From an uncultured Bacillota bacterium (GTDB taxonomy: Bacteria > Bacillota > Clostridia > Christensenellales > UBA1242), in NCBI GenBank assembly GCA_900544595.1, contig UQVQ01000005.1:1-64000 (forward strand): a DNA stretch of 64,000 bases, given 5' to 3'. The notes under the pieces are model-generated. The model was not told the origin of the DNA. It saw only the letters and a list, made by a program, of their open reading frames with translations, and made no database searches. Position 1 is the first letter of the stretch. Each line of letters begins with the position of its first letter. Of this stretch, positions 10,801-16,505 are shown in pieces. The position numbers and the translations under genes are program-made.

Positions 10801-13692
10801 ACTATATATATTCCTATTAAATGGAATGGAACTCAATATGATAAAGTCATAAATCCAACTCCAATAGGTTCGAGCGGCAACGTTTTCCAAGTTTACGATA
10901 ATAAGACTGGGCAACAAGTGTCGACTGTAACAATAAATGGATTCTCAAAAGATGGTTATAAACAAATTGGAAATTCTGTAACTTACAATAATTTCCTTGT
11001 TCAAGACGGAAGCGGAATATGGGAAGGAACTTACAAAATTACGATAAATGGTCAGCAAATTACTGACAACACCTTTAAATTTAACTATCAATATGTAAGT
11101 CAATATGTTGGAATTGACACATCCGATGCAAACATGTATACAGAGTATGGACTTGTTATTTCAGGAACTGAGGGCACCGTTACAGCAAACAACTTAAGCA
11201 TGGTTAAACTTGTTGACTATTATGGAAATAAAACAGGTTTAGCAGCTGCAGGTGCTGGCTTCACAGACCTTGGCAACGGAAAAACAATAACCGCAGGCGG
11301 AACAATTAGTGTTAATTTCTATGGCGACAAGCACGCCCACGGCAGCAGTGGCATAACTTCAATTAATGTCTATCGCAGCCCATACACTGGAATTAAAGTT
11401 ACAAAAGGAGATATTGCGGGAACAACAAAATTGCCTTTCTCAAACGGCTCAAATGGCTGGGGAGATAAAATTAAAGCAACTCCAGGAATAGGAGGAAATG
11501 CAAGCGGGGATAACTTAACCGCTGGCGGCGGATTCAACTATGGAATCCTATTCGCAAACGGAAATGGCGCGCAAATCTTACTTGACGCAACAACACATAA
11601 ATATAACATTGAAGTTGGAGCAAATTGCACCGAAATTACCCTTAATATCACCTATTTGAACATCTCAATTGGAATGGTTAAATTAACATTTAGTAATAAT
11701 AAATGGTCAATCGACGGGCAAAGCGGAAAGCTATTAACAGGACCTGGGGACGGTGCATCATATGAATGGAATGCCGAAGGTGGACACTATATTTTAAATG
11801 GTGTCCCAGATCCAGGAACTACAACAAATATTTTGTTTATTCCTGCGGAAGTTAATGGACGGAAACTTGTTTTGGGCGAAACAATCAGAGACATTGAAAA
11901 ATATAAAATTGTTATATTTGTTTCAACTTCAAACGAACCAGGCAAGGACACAAGCGGAAACCCAACAAACGGGGAAACATGGGGGGTAAAGAAAGACCAA
12001 TCTAACACAATTAGTTTCCAAAGAGTTCAAGGCGTTTGGCGTCAGTTGTTTACTGTTACAATTAACGCCAACGGCGGAACGCTTTCTGGGAATTCCGATT
12101 GGACAATTTCAGGAGGCACTGCAACCAAACAAGTTCCATATGGAACAGTTGTTGGAACTCTTCCAACCGCAACACCTTACTCTAAAACTGGTTACGACGT
12201 TGCATTTGATAAATTCTACGACTCAGAATCTGGCGGCAACGAAGTTAATTCAAACAAAACAATTGAAGCTTCTTTAACCATTTATGCAAGATACACGGAA
12301 GTTGCAAAAACCTACACAGTTACTATTCGAGTTGTTAACGGAACAATTCCAGAAACAAACGGTTGGACAGTTGCAGCCGACGGAAAATCTGCAACAAAAG
12401 TTGTAACCTACGATTCACCCTATGGAACTCTTCCAGAGCTAGAAGACTACACCGTTGCCAGCGAAGTTGGCTACACATATGTTTTTGCAGGTTGGAAACT
12501 TAGCGAAGACGAAAGCGCTTCAATAATTGATGGCGACGAAACCCTGGTTAAAACAGACGGCAACCACGAACTTTATGCGAAATATACTAAAACGCCAAAT
12601 AAATATAAGATTACATTTAACAAAAACGGCGGAACAGGCGGAACAGACGAAGTTTGGTTTATTTATGACGAAGAAGGATATATAAACGGAGGAAAAATCT
12701 ATTTCGACGAGGCATGCACAATTGAGCTTTCTTCGTCAAACTTTGTGGCTCCAACAAAAGACGGATATGAATTTAACTGCTACGTTGATAGCTCTGGGAA
12801 TCATGCAATAATTGACAATGACGGAACTTATGATGCAGAAGACGACCAAAGCCAAGTTTTCCAATATCCATACGATCTTACATTCGACGCAGTTTGGATT
12901 AAAAAGGTTACGATAACCTTTGATCCAGGCTTGGGAGGCTCTGTTTCACCGAAAACCCAAGAAGTTCTTTACGGGAGAAGTTATGGAACTCTTCCAACTC
13001 CAACGAAGAGTAGAGTGGGATACACTGTTACATTCAAAGGCTGGTTTACAGCATCTTCCGGCGGAAATAAGGTTGAGCAAACAACAACAGTTACAAACGA
13101 ATCCGATCACACACTTTATGCACAATGGGAAGAAACCGCAAATTCGTATACGGTTACAGTTGATGCATGTGGCGGGGAAATAACGTTCCCAAGCAATTCA
13201 GGTTGGGGCAGTTCAATCGAAAAAAATTCTGCATTTAGAAGTATTCAATATGGTTCAGCATATAATCTCCCAACAACAGTAACAAAAAGCGGATATACTT
13301 TCCTTGGGTGGTATACGGCGGAAACCGGAGGATCTAAAGTTGAAAGCTCGGGCACGATGTTAACTGCATCTAACCACACGCTTTATGCGCATTGGGAACT
13401 TAAAACAGTAACTGTAACTGTTACAGGAACATCAACCCCTGCAGGAACTGGATATTCATTTATGGCTGAAACTACTCTTAATGGGGAGACTTTTCAATTT
13501 ACGATTGGTGGTGCATATGGCGCTTGGAATGCTAGCATGAAAATTGGATCTAATTATAGTTCTACACTTGACTATGGCGGCGGGACAATTCCAACGAACT
13601 GTGGTCCATTAACTTATACCGCTGGTGGCTACACTGTTACAGCAACAAAGGCTGGAGATCAAGTTACATTTGTTATCCAAGCTGCCCAATAG
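1867..13692 (+). CDS. Giant secreted/surface protein with InlB-type repeats (3941 aa)
   Basis: One uninterrupted frame encodes 3941 residues. A Lys-rich N-terminus is followed by a hydrophobic segment at about residues 22-48, which could be a membrane anchor or uncleaved signal; there is no lipobox Cys and no LPxTG sorting signal. The body is beta-rich and Ser/Thr/Asn-rich and reads like many stacked Ig-like (bacterial Big-type) modules. From about residue 3395, five repeats of the Listeria-Bacteroides InlB B-repeat type are visible, with GGT..., PYGT.LP, GY.F.GW and LYA.W/Y cores. A unique tail of about 95 residues follows. The ribosome site AAGGGGGA and its own promoter support the start. 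An adhesin or surface-layer role is inferred only; the exact function is unknown. Confidence 0.85.
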   Translation: MRNKHEKNEQNLEKGKKKLGTIGKFVLATVFSVIGLIGIIILGLYLSGNLTDNLKDPKDLFFADVTYDEEGSKIYNSRGSTPYNIGGNVDLILSSQTEGVNQLDVELSFPKTQSKTYLMLMEENEEIVPSPTIKFFRGYDKDWNILIFHSCSEDKAQYITNGIVIVPRYVQINSYFTAIAAIAPENINDEVTETTKLYNIGGYTQLIATSVSAKATTSSTSTYLNVDVAVEGIEIVGITGDSLSSSTVPGTNELELNINNGKIEVGCEGLFSAILNVTPARAVYRFGKDGSNGTKEFKKVIFALDNDVNNSGTIINFANSNNQPIPSSTMEFGRNYKFNNKETMGSSFLTTNLTGNVKIYARMFRTALIEDEAASSGTQQIGDYDSLMRDSLKGVGTEKEFVIKEIPISGFEVSESPKFNNGNPLDFNINYSNIIFANNANAQNNLGILINSTQGSAQNNIKNILLSIQFYANGRWYDATVINEIGGDVIPKLFEMYSGHTVVTGSALGINSENSLFNFNFFRPIYLNASNLSYWEIIALPALENLASYGISGLRLGVYYLSPDEGLVLNNEENYGPYYIDSAVNEVVLPNLEWQVNEETKTNKDLGTGEFNERVFVSSNEQYFAYNTISIENLAKITNLSENPTYKAIKYFVFSSQDVDLTKYLNVKRYNGTISGISGNIYEIDSAFNLTVKDLDLDEIQFNIIFAVVETNPQGSANLYGGAYRIISLPTFGGNLVYAPIKVQRALTDFKLEIREGTRIFPYGINNEENFDSRAEKIYFLQKTQNNIEFAIKIAKKDENLFKMLAKAGNIQLINNANLYCKIGSTNVELNDALVSIFSTENPLSDFSEILSRTEEEETVSYVIKLSTNEVEYENNAAEKQESISVKYEIVANNLPLQLKTINKTSEVFQIYSGKIREANFGEEGQEIENVSVEKLIAEAGFEINVNSIAILQENGKYYINVFLKGFGFDDSYVITSSAPDVVSLNWDGSRYSVSFLKAGTATLTLSANYAHSDFVSKTLTITVSSNYTTEVIYPDIDGLTDQRILSFDATFGYQIIGAKGDDVIYFLGNSIGGVTRNGLVKILAKENGVEGEGLDITNLFTFVPQIDTILVNGEKRKIEIVNDETYGIGIKFLENFGAAATITVSASSFEVGQTFTFNITIKPFYDLKADIPSHPGATADAGEIGAYAESEIQIPSGNFGFWKYDFTTNSYSASPDTSDKLYFFLNGNLIDLAAENNDVELVISGLNLISIKFKNPGKYVVKISNSINPTAYDLVKEFTFNVSPNIKVEENPNVEVENNIYYLNNELDPILNGSYIEFDENTFRLTFGDTGIGISFTRVRTEGASLFDASKVKLNGLSLEDGGTEFIISGVKKYGRQEFVFSYGDMEFTFVYYVAPNIIFDPDNTSGIQTVTYNGSTYISLYSLQAINQAYTWFLAEREITAVKFGEIAQDGRILNLPRLYALNELENFQEDGVSYKIVKTAEGFIIAQIVVYVGEGDSQESRIFDVLITPFEWSSFLNFYDKDGNAIEEVNGFTKSDINAVLNGTFKTIIQSGNSISLGDDGEYCINRILYFLTAQPNRMTYKLFKDGVEISPYGGAVSIGSENGKLMLKTQPIAENAEYVIQVTYEGFAQGYEKAEYVFNYHIQVLASQSIKINYPHGEESKQVLYFDQFTQDSYNINLGSKNRNYTGSAYANVEFAAGIDPTFTNLSSAYNKLNFALLNVKVNGEEIPSSNFSSYVSVSADGKVTILRNGANKLEISIEITTLNGAYAVYKIEVVPRRSGEMAVKNGTTALSNIGSTIDNIANGFDLSEISVEGIDTLSFAIINEKGEIQTSDNMIYLGESNKIVVKASPNSQSAILVIYNKAKGTIAEIKLEAKSPIEIDEKTSFSGEIFADVEYDVKNWLTIKNNKELLDQTELDKLAWEIDAPENCATVGVPGVSGFGITFNPVASNKEIKITVKVWGGVLSGTEESNPCIKEINLTIRPKLVEKTGSSKTENANTTFDVSLGEILKFNPGADNSLSGYKFTATISWNGETGESLKFGNSLEVETRYDSVDFSSLVDDDAKIFMTVSHVASQRLATLTVVVAKYDENNNIIGESITAQMQITINPVYTLEINYPNYGIGTGAGFDREAVYVEQKISGANYALDLLQGDRIEVTGGKGVADIEFSSSSEYISVTSDGKIKINNNAKTSGQNIYVSVDIKIKGTNIILGSYNLILSPTKVLSVSFPGTESANPSEITITIPDTELPSENKIFNLDDGYVQVEMKQNTYNFGKVSFEVFAKQKYSYFRTTDLQPVTVYALGGTKAQFAKLFILENPAGGTVSVEATTEDLKGVVSRNILGQDNDDEICTVSADGNIVFTKEGIWPIEVITGKEPNQKTNTYYVRVVKTGDSYRATYYKELTGIDQGKLALRSIFGSISNEDMYEFYVSSVSQNTIGLEAIQGLDVIQPSSNIIFTYTFGRETYVIPFAVGVEKFNKDGTALSGLTYANEYKNEKTLRISNEYGTNVGTYAYTLVRDFKFDDTLIENITLKTVGNKNVPENPSTLNEYNVGEFNGYAVYANEEKEIKNIYKFTKTIELIAGTSYDLVRDILITELGMTKFDLTPYEKTLTLNLEFGNYVSNSNFTTNMSGLLGIVEKEKDGSRIVNYEIVPRGAQNGGDIIHLKLEIGGEDSNDVYYLRIKIIPSAKIQSLSVSGDKIVNCEEGAQGEASITRVYLSDLIQVENINDVSQLTASVVSNDSAGYVLGLGTNCIEEFNNGKTGLEAYGLRLKATNLGGAQIKIIIRDKFGYQVTDSSGEPITITLHYKKTDGTSVELNKSNSSSEIYEGDTFSIWAVAYDEKNNKDVYARYISDGNWEGEQDEQGFNEFWAHSDNANKQLILLDNITFGHDANDNLTQPRAIVSISQSAELTTINSGILNGMTINYVSNTNFTEEKISGNNFVVRVSDNTETISFNLSTTIKQRYKIITKDPYNKYSTIYIPIKWNGTQYDKVINPTPIGSSGNVFQVYDNKTGQQVSTVTINGFSKDGYKQIGNSVTYNNFLVQDGSGIWEGTYKITINGQQITDNTFKFNYQYVSQYVGIDTSDANMYTEYGLVISGTEGTVTANNLSMVKLVDYYGNKTGLAAAGAGFTDLGNGKTITAGGTISVNFYGDKHAHGSSGITSINVYRSPYTGIKVTKGDIAGTTKLPFSNGSNGWGDKIKATPGIGGNASGDNLTAGGGFNYGILFANGNGAQILLDATTHKYNIEVGANCTEITLNITYLNISIGMVKLTFSNNKWSIDGQSGKLLTGPGDGASYEWNAEGGHYILNGVPDPGTTTNILFIPAEVNGRKLVLGETIRDIEKYKIVIFVSTSNEPGKDTSGNPTNGETWGVKKDQSNTISFQRVQGVWRQLFTVTINANGGTLSGNSDWTISGGTATKQVPYGTVVGTLPTATPYSKTGYDVAFDKFYDSESGGNEVNSNKTIEASLTIYARYTEVAKTYTVTIRVVNGTIPETNGWTVAADGKSATKVVTYDSPYGTLPELEDYTVASEVGYTYVFAGWKLSEDESASIIDGDETLVKTDGNHELYAKYTKTPNKYKITFNKNGGTGGTDEVWFIYDEEGYINGGKIYFDEACTIELSSSNFVAPTKDGYEFNCYVDSSGNHAIIDNDGTYDAEDDQSQVFQYPYDLTFDAVWIKKVTITFDPGLGGSVSPKTQEVLYGRSYGTLPTPTKSRVGYTVTFKGWFTASSGGNKVEQTTTVTNESDHTLYAQWEETANSYTVTVDACGGEITFPSNSGWGSSIEKNSAFRSIQYGSAYNLPTTVTKSGYTFLGWYTAETGGSKVESSGTMLTASNHTLYAHWELKTVTVTVTGTSTPAGTGYSFMAETTLNGETFQFTIGGAYGAWNASMKIGSNYSSTLDYGGGTIPTNCGPLTYTAGGYTVTATKAGDQVTFVIQAAQ
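12052..13407 (+). repeat. Five InlB-type (Listeria-Bacteroides) protein repeats
   Basis: This coding stretch holds five consecutive beta-grasp-like repeats, each ending in a variant of LYARYTE, LYAKYTK, FDAVWIK, LYAQWEE or LYAHWEL. Each spans roughly 75-100 residues. The repeats have diverged in DNA sequence, so recent duplication is unlikely. Repeats of this family are common in surface proteins of Gram-positive bacteria. Confidence 0.8.
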
Positions 13693-13713
13693 TGCGGCGA
13701 AACCTATTTAAAA

Positions 13714-13746
13714 TAAAAAAAGAATGGCGAAAGCCGTTCTTTTTTG
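13714..13746 (+). terminator. Terminator after the giant gene
   Basis: A stem AGAATGGC / GCCGTTCT (one G-U) with a GAAA tetraloop is followed by a T-run. Confidence 0.85.
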
Positions 13747-13838
13747 TTGCAATTTTTTTGTTATTTTAAACAAAAAGATTTTTATATTTTTTTTGGCAAG
13801 GGAGTTAAATTTGCGCACTGAAAAGTTTTAAATTTTTG

Positions 13839-13867
13839 TTGACACTTTAAACTTAGTATGCTAATAT
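13839..13867 (+). promoter_or_regulatory. Promoter of rpmG-secE-nusG-rplK-rplA
   Basis: TTGACA at 13839-13844 and TAATAT at 13862-13867 are separated by 17 bases, with TG one base before the -10, giving an extended -10. A strong promoter fits the ribosomal genes that follow. Confidence 0.8.
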
Positions 13868-13880
13868 TATATAGCATCCT

Positions 13881-13912
13881 AGGTTCGGGGTGTTTTTTCT
13901 AGAACCGAACTT
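13881..13912 (+). promoter_or_regulatory. Hairpin in the rpmG leader
   Basis: In the 5' leader, AGGTTCGG at 13881-13888 pairs with CCGAACTT at 13905-13912, making an 8-pair stem with a 16-base U-rich loop. No T-run follows, so it is not a simple terminator. It may stabilise the transcript or bind a regulator; it matches no leader class that I know. Confidence 0.35.
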
Positions 13913-13931
13913 AGAGTTTTAAGGAGAAAAT

Positions 13932-14099
13932 ATGGCAAAGAAAAATTTAGCAAGAACTTACATCACACTTGCTTGCACAGAATGCAAAGAAAGAAATTAT
14001 GCAACAATCAAAAATAAGAAAAATGATGCTGACAGAATTGAACTCAGCAAGCATTGCCCACGTTGCAACAAGCACACAGTTCATAAAGAAACAAAATAA
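13932..14099 (+). CDS. rpmG: 50S ribosomal protein L33
   Basis: This 55-residue large-subunit protein begins MAKKNLARTYITLACTECK. It carries two zinc-knuckle pairs, C15-x2-C18 and C42-x2-C45, so it is the zinc-binding (C+) form. AAGGAG at 13921-13926 precedes the start. It lies 18 bases upstream of secE, the usual position in Firmicutes (rpmG-secE-nusG). Length and motif spacing are normal for the family. Confidence 0.95.
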   Translation: MAKKNLARTYITLACTECKERNYATIKNKKNDADRIELSKHCPRCNKHTVHKETK

Positions 14100-14117
14100 T
14101 TAAAATAGGAGATTGAA

Positions 14118-14624
14118 ATGGGAAAGAAAAACAAGAAAAAAACAATCCCTGCTTTAAATAATTCTGGGAAACAACAAGACTCTGTTGTTCTTGAAGGCGA
14201 AGCAGTTGAATCTCAAGTTCAAAACGAAGAAGTTTTAGCCGAAGAAAACCAAGCAGAGCCAGAAAAAGTTTCGAAGAAAGAAGCTAAGGCGCAAAAAGAT
14301 AAGAAAGTTAAAAAGGAAAAGAAACCAAGCAAAGCAGGAAAAAGAGCAAAAGAAACTTTTTCCGAACTTAAAAAGGTAACTTGGCCAACATTCCCAAAGG
14401 TTGTTAAACAAACAGGAATTGTTTTGGCGGTTGTTCTTTTCTTTGGTGTTGTTCTTTTTGCCTTCGACTATATTTTGAAGTTTCTCTTCAAACTTATGAA
14501 CAGCCAAACCTACACACAAACAGAGCTTTGGTTAACAGTTGGACTTGCAGGAGCGATTGTTGTTGGCGCAATTATTTGGATCACAATTTGGCTTGTTAAA
14601 AGAAACAAAAAGGAGAACAAATAA
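14118..14624 (+). CDS. secE: Preprotein translocase subunit SecE, extended form
   Basis: SecE clamps the SecY channel in the membrane. The core is at about residues 75-125: AKETFSELKKVTWPTFPKVVKQT, the amphipathic helix with the conserved V-T-W-P, then a transmembrane helix with VLFFGVVLFAFDYI. Unusually, about 75 charged, low-complexity residues (E, K, Q, V rich) precede the core. A second hydrophobic helix (LWLTVGLAGAIVVGAIIWITIW) follows it, ending in a basic tail. Typical Firmicutes SecE is 60-75 residues with one helix, and this has 168. Its stop and the nusG start share one base (TAATG), so the two are translationally coupled. Identification is secure; the role of the extensions is unknown. 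Confidence 0.92.
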   Translation: MGKKNKKKTIPALNNSGKQQDSVVLEGEAVESQVQNEEVLAEENQAEPEKVSKKEAKAQKDKKVKKEKKPSKAGKRAKETFSELKKVTWPTFPKVVKQTGIVLAVVLFFGVVLFAFDYILKFLFKLMNSQTYTQTELWLTVGLAGAIVVGAIIWITIWLVKRNKKENK

Positions 14625-15232
14625 TGGAAGAAAACAAAACTGAGCTTAGTGAAGCAGTTGAAGACGTTAAAGAAGAAACTGCTCGCGAAAAGTTTGAAAT
14701 AAGTCCTTTAAGAAACAGTCCAGATTCAAAATGGTATGTTCTTCACACGTTTTCGGGGTATGAGCAGGTTGCAAAAGACAATCTTGAAACAGTTGTTGAA
14801 AAGTTCAATCTTCAAGACAGAATTTTCGACATTATAATTCCAATGGAAGATGTTATTGAAGAGAAAAACGGTAAACGTAAACTTGTTTCAAAGAAAATTA
14901 TGCCTTGCTATTTGCTTGTTAAAATGATTTATGGCGACGATTTGTGGCATAACATAACAAGAACAAGAGGGATCACAGGATTTGTTGGACCAAAAGGAAG
15001 ACCTCTTGCATTAACAGAAGACGAAATTCGAAAGATGCGTCTTGAAAAAGTTGACATTAACATTTCGCTTGAAGTTGGCGATAAGATTGAAGTTATCGAC
15101 GGGCCTCTTATGAATATGATTGGAACAGTTATGGCTGTTGACGGCGAAAACAGAAGAGCAAAAGTTAATGTTGAAATGTTTGGGCGTGAAACCCCAGTTG
15201 ATTTGGATTTCAGCCAAATTAAAAAATTCTAG
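14624..15232 (+). CDS. nusG: Transcription termination/antitermination protein NusG
   Basis: NusG binds RNA polymerase and tunes pausing, termination and coupling with translation. The NGN domain starts at KWYVLHTFSGYEQVAKDNL near residue 37 and includes the IFDIIIPMEDV and KKIMPCYLLVKM segments. The KOW motif, GDKIEVIDGPLMNMIGTV, lies near residues 151-168. An acidic N-terminal extension of about 35 residues precedes the domain. At 202 residues it is slightly longer than B. subtilis NusG. It overlaps secE by one base and precedes rplK, the conserved order. Confidence 0.95.
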   Translation: MEENKTELSEAVEDVKEETAREKFEISPLRNSPDSKWYVLHTFSGYEQVAKDNLETVVEKFNLQDRIFDIIIPMEDVIEEKNGKRKLVSKKIMPCYLLVKMIYGDDLWHNITRTRGITGFVGPKGRPLALTEDEIRKMRLEKVDINISLEVGDKIEVIDGPLMNMIGTVMAVDGENRRAKVNVEMFGRETPVDLDFSQIKKF

Positions 15233-15275
15233 TTGGTTTTACCGCGTGGAATACGCGTTAAAATAAATAAAATCA

Positions 15276-15320
15276 GTGGGAGAAACGGTTAAATTAGTCA
15301 TTCCGTTTTGCTAAGACCAC
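15276..15320 (+). promoter_or_regulatory. Structured leader before rplK
   Basis: The nusG-rplK gap can fold: GTGG at 15276-15279 pairs with CCAC at 15317-15320, enclosing AACGG at 15284-15288 paired with CCGTT at 15303-15307. The ribosome site AAAGGAGG follows immediately. Similar GTGGGAG...ACCAC leaders are common before Firmicutes r-protein operons. A role in L1 or L11 feedback control is plausible but unproven. Confidence 0.35.
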
Positions 15321-15332
15321 AAAGGAGGAAAT

Positions 15333-15758
15333 ATGGCTAAGAAAATCAATGCAATTGTTAAACTTCAATTGCCAGCCGGTAAAGCAACTCCTGGACCACC
15401 AGTAGGTTCTTCTCTTGGTCCTCATGGAATCAATATTGCAGGCTTTACCAAAGAATTTAATGAGAAAACTGCGTCTCAAGCAGGTCTCATTATCCCGGTT
15501 GTTATAACCATCTATCAAGACAGATCGTTTGATTTCGTTCTTAAAACTCCACCAGCTGCTGTTTTAATTAAGAAAGCGATCAACATTGAATCAGGTTCTG
15601 CAAAACCTAACAAACAAAAAGTCGGAACAATCAAAAGAGATAAGATTAGAGAAATCGCAACTCTTAAAATGCCAGACCTTAATGCATCAAGCATTGAGCA
15701 AGCAATGAAAATGATTGAAGGCAGCGCACGCAGCATGGGCGTTGTTGTTGAAGACTAA
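15333..15758 (+). CDS. rplK: 50S ribosomal protein L11
   Basis: This 141-residue protein forms the base of the L7/L12 stalk and the GTPase-associated centre with 23S rRNA. It shows KINAIVKLQLPAGKATPGPPVG at the N-terminus with the Pro-rich motif, followed by LGPHGINI and FTKEFN. The RNA-binding C-terminal domain includes KQKVGTIKRDKIREIA and ends in ARSMGVVVED. Length matches the family exactly. AAAGGAGG precedes the ATG. It is followed 12 bases later by rplA, as in most bacteria. Confidence 0.97.
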   Translation: MAKKINAIVKLQLPAGKATPGPPVGSSLGPHGINIAGFTKEFNEKTASQAGLIIPVVITIYQDRSFDFVLKTPPAAVLIKKAINIESGSAKPNKQKVGTIKRDKIREIATLKMPDLNASSIEQAMKMIEGSARSMGVVVED

Positions 15759-15770
15759 GGAGGCGCTTAA

Positions 15771-16451
15771 ATGAAAAGAGGTAAGAACTATGTAAGCGCA
15801 GCCAGCGCAATTGATAAAACAAAACAATATGAAACTTTGGAAGCTATGGACCTTGTTATCAGCGGTTCAAAAGCAAAGTTCGACGAAACAGTTGAAGCAC
15901 ACTTCCGCCTTGGTGTTGACGGCCGAAATGCCGACCAACAAGTTCGTGGGGTTGTTGTTCTTCCACACGGAACAGGAAAATCTGTTAAAGTTTTAGTAAT
16001 CGCAAAAGGCGAGAAAGCAAAAGAAGCTCAAGAAGCAGGCGCAGATTTTGTTGGAGCAGAAGACATGATTGAAAAAATCCAAAAAGAAAACTGGGTAGAT
16101 TTCGATGTATGTATCACAACTCCAGACATGATGGGCTTGGTTGGACGTATTGCTAGAATCCTTGGACCTAAAGGTCTTATGCCTAACCCAAAAAGCGGAA
16201 CTGTAACAATGGACGTTAAAAAAGCAATCAGCGATGTTAAAGCTGGTAAAGTTGAATATCGTCTTGACAAAACAAACAATATCCACGTTATCATTGGAAA
16301 AGTAAGCTTTGGAAAAGAAAAATTGGCAGAAAACTTTGAAGTTATCTTGGCAGCAATCAATAAAGCTCGCCCAGCAGCTGCAAAAGGAACCTACATTAAA
16401 TCTGCAACACTTGCAACAACAATGGGACCTGGCGTTAAAGTTAGAGCATAA
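15771..16451 (+). CDS. rplA: 50S ribosomal protein L1
   Basis: This 226-residue protein builds the L1 stalk, which helps release deacylated tRNA from the E site; in many bacteria it represses its own operon by binding the leader. Signatures include the HFRLGVDGRNADQQVRG strand near residues 44-60, VLPHGTGK near 64-71, the PDMMGLVGRIARILGPKGLMPNPKSGTV region near 121-144 and SATLATTMGPGVKV at the end. AAGGAGG before the ATG and a length equal to the family norm support the start. A terminator follows. Confidence 0.97.
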   Translation: MKRGKNYVSAASAIDKTKQYETLEAMDLVISGSKAKFDETVEAHFRLGVDGRNADQQVRGVVVLPHGTGKSVKVLVIAKGEKAKEAQEAGADFVGAEDMIEKIQKENWVDFDVCITTPDMMGLVGRIARILGPKGLMPNPKSGTVTMDVKKAISDVKAGKVEYRLDKTNNIHVIIGKVSFGKEKLAENFEVILAAINKARPAAAKGTYIKSATLATTMGPGVKVRA

Positions 16452-16473
16452 ATTTTTAACAATAACAAATACT

Positions 16474-16502
16474 AACTCCGAAATCAATTTTCGGAGTTTT
16501 TT
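16474..16502 (+). terminator. Terminator after rplA (3' arm overlaps next gene's SD)
   Basis: A ten-pair perfect stem AACTCCGAAA / TTTCGGAGTT is followed by a T-run. GGAG at 16493-16496, inside the 3' arm, is also the only ribosome site available for the ATG at 16506. Confidence 0.85.
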
Positions 16503-16505
16503 ATT

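Noticed and set aside
12052..13407. Repeats considered as a CRISPR array
   Set aside because: They are coding InlB-type repeats with diverged DNA; there are no direct repeats of 24-37 bases with regular spacers anywhere in the window.
15994..16487. Minus-strand Cys/Phe-rich frame opposite rplA
   Set aside because: It is a shadow of rplA with implausible composition.
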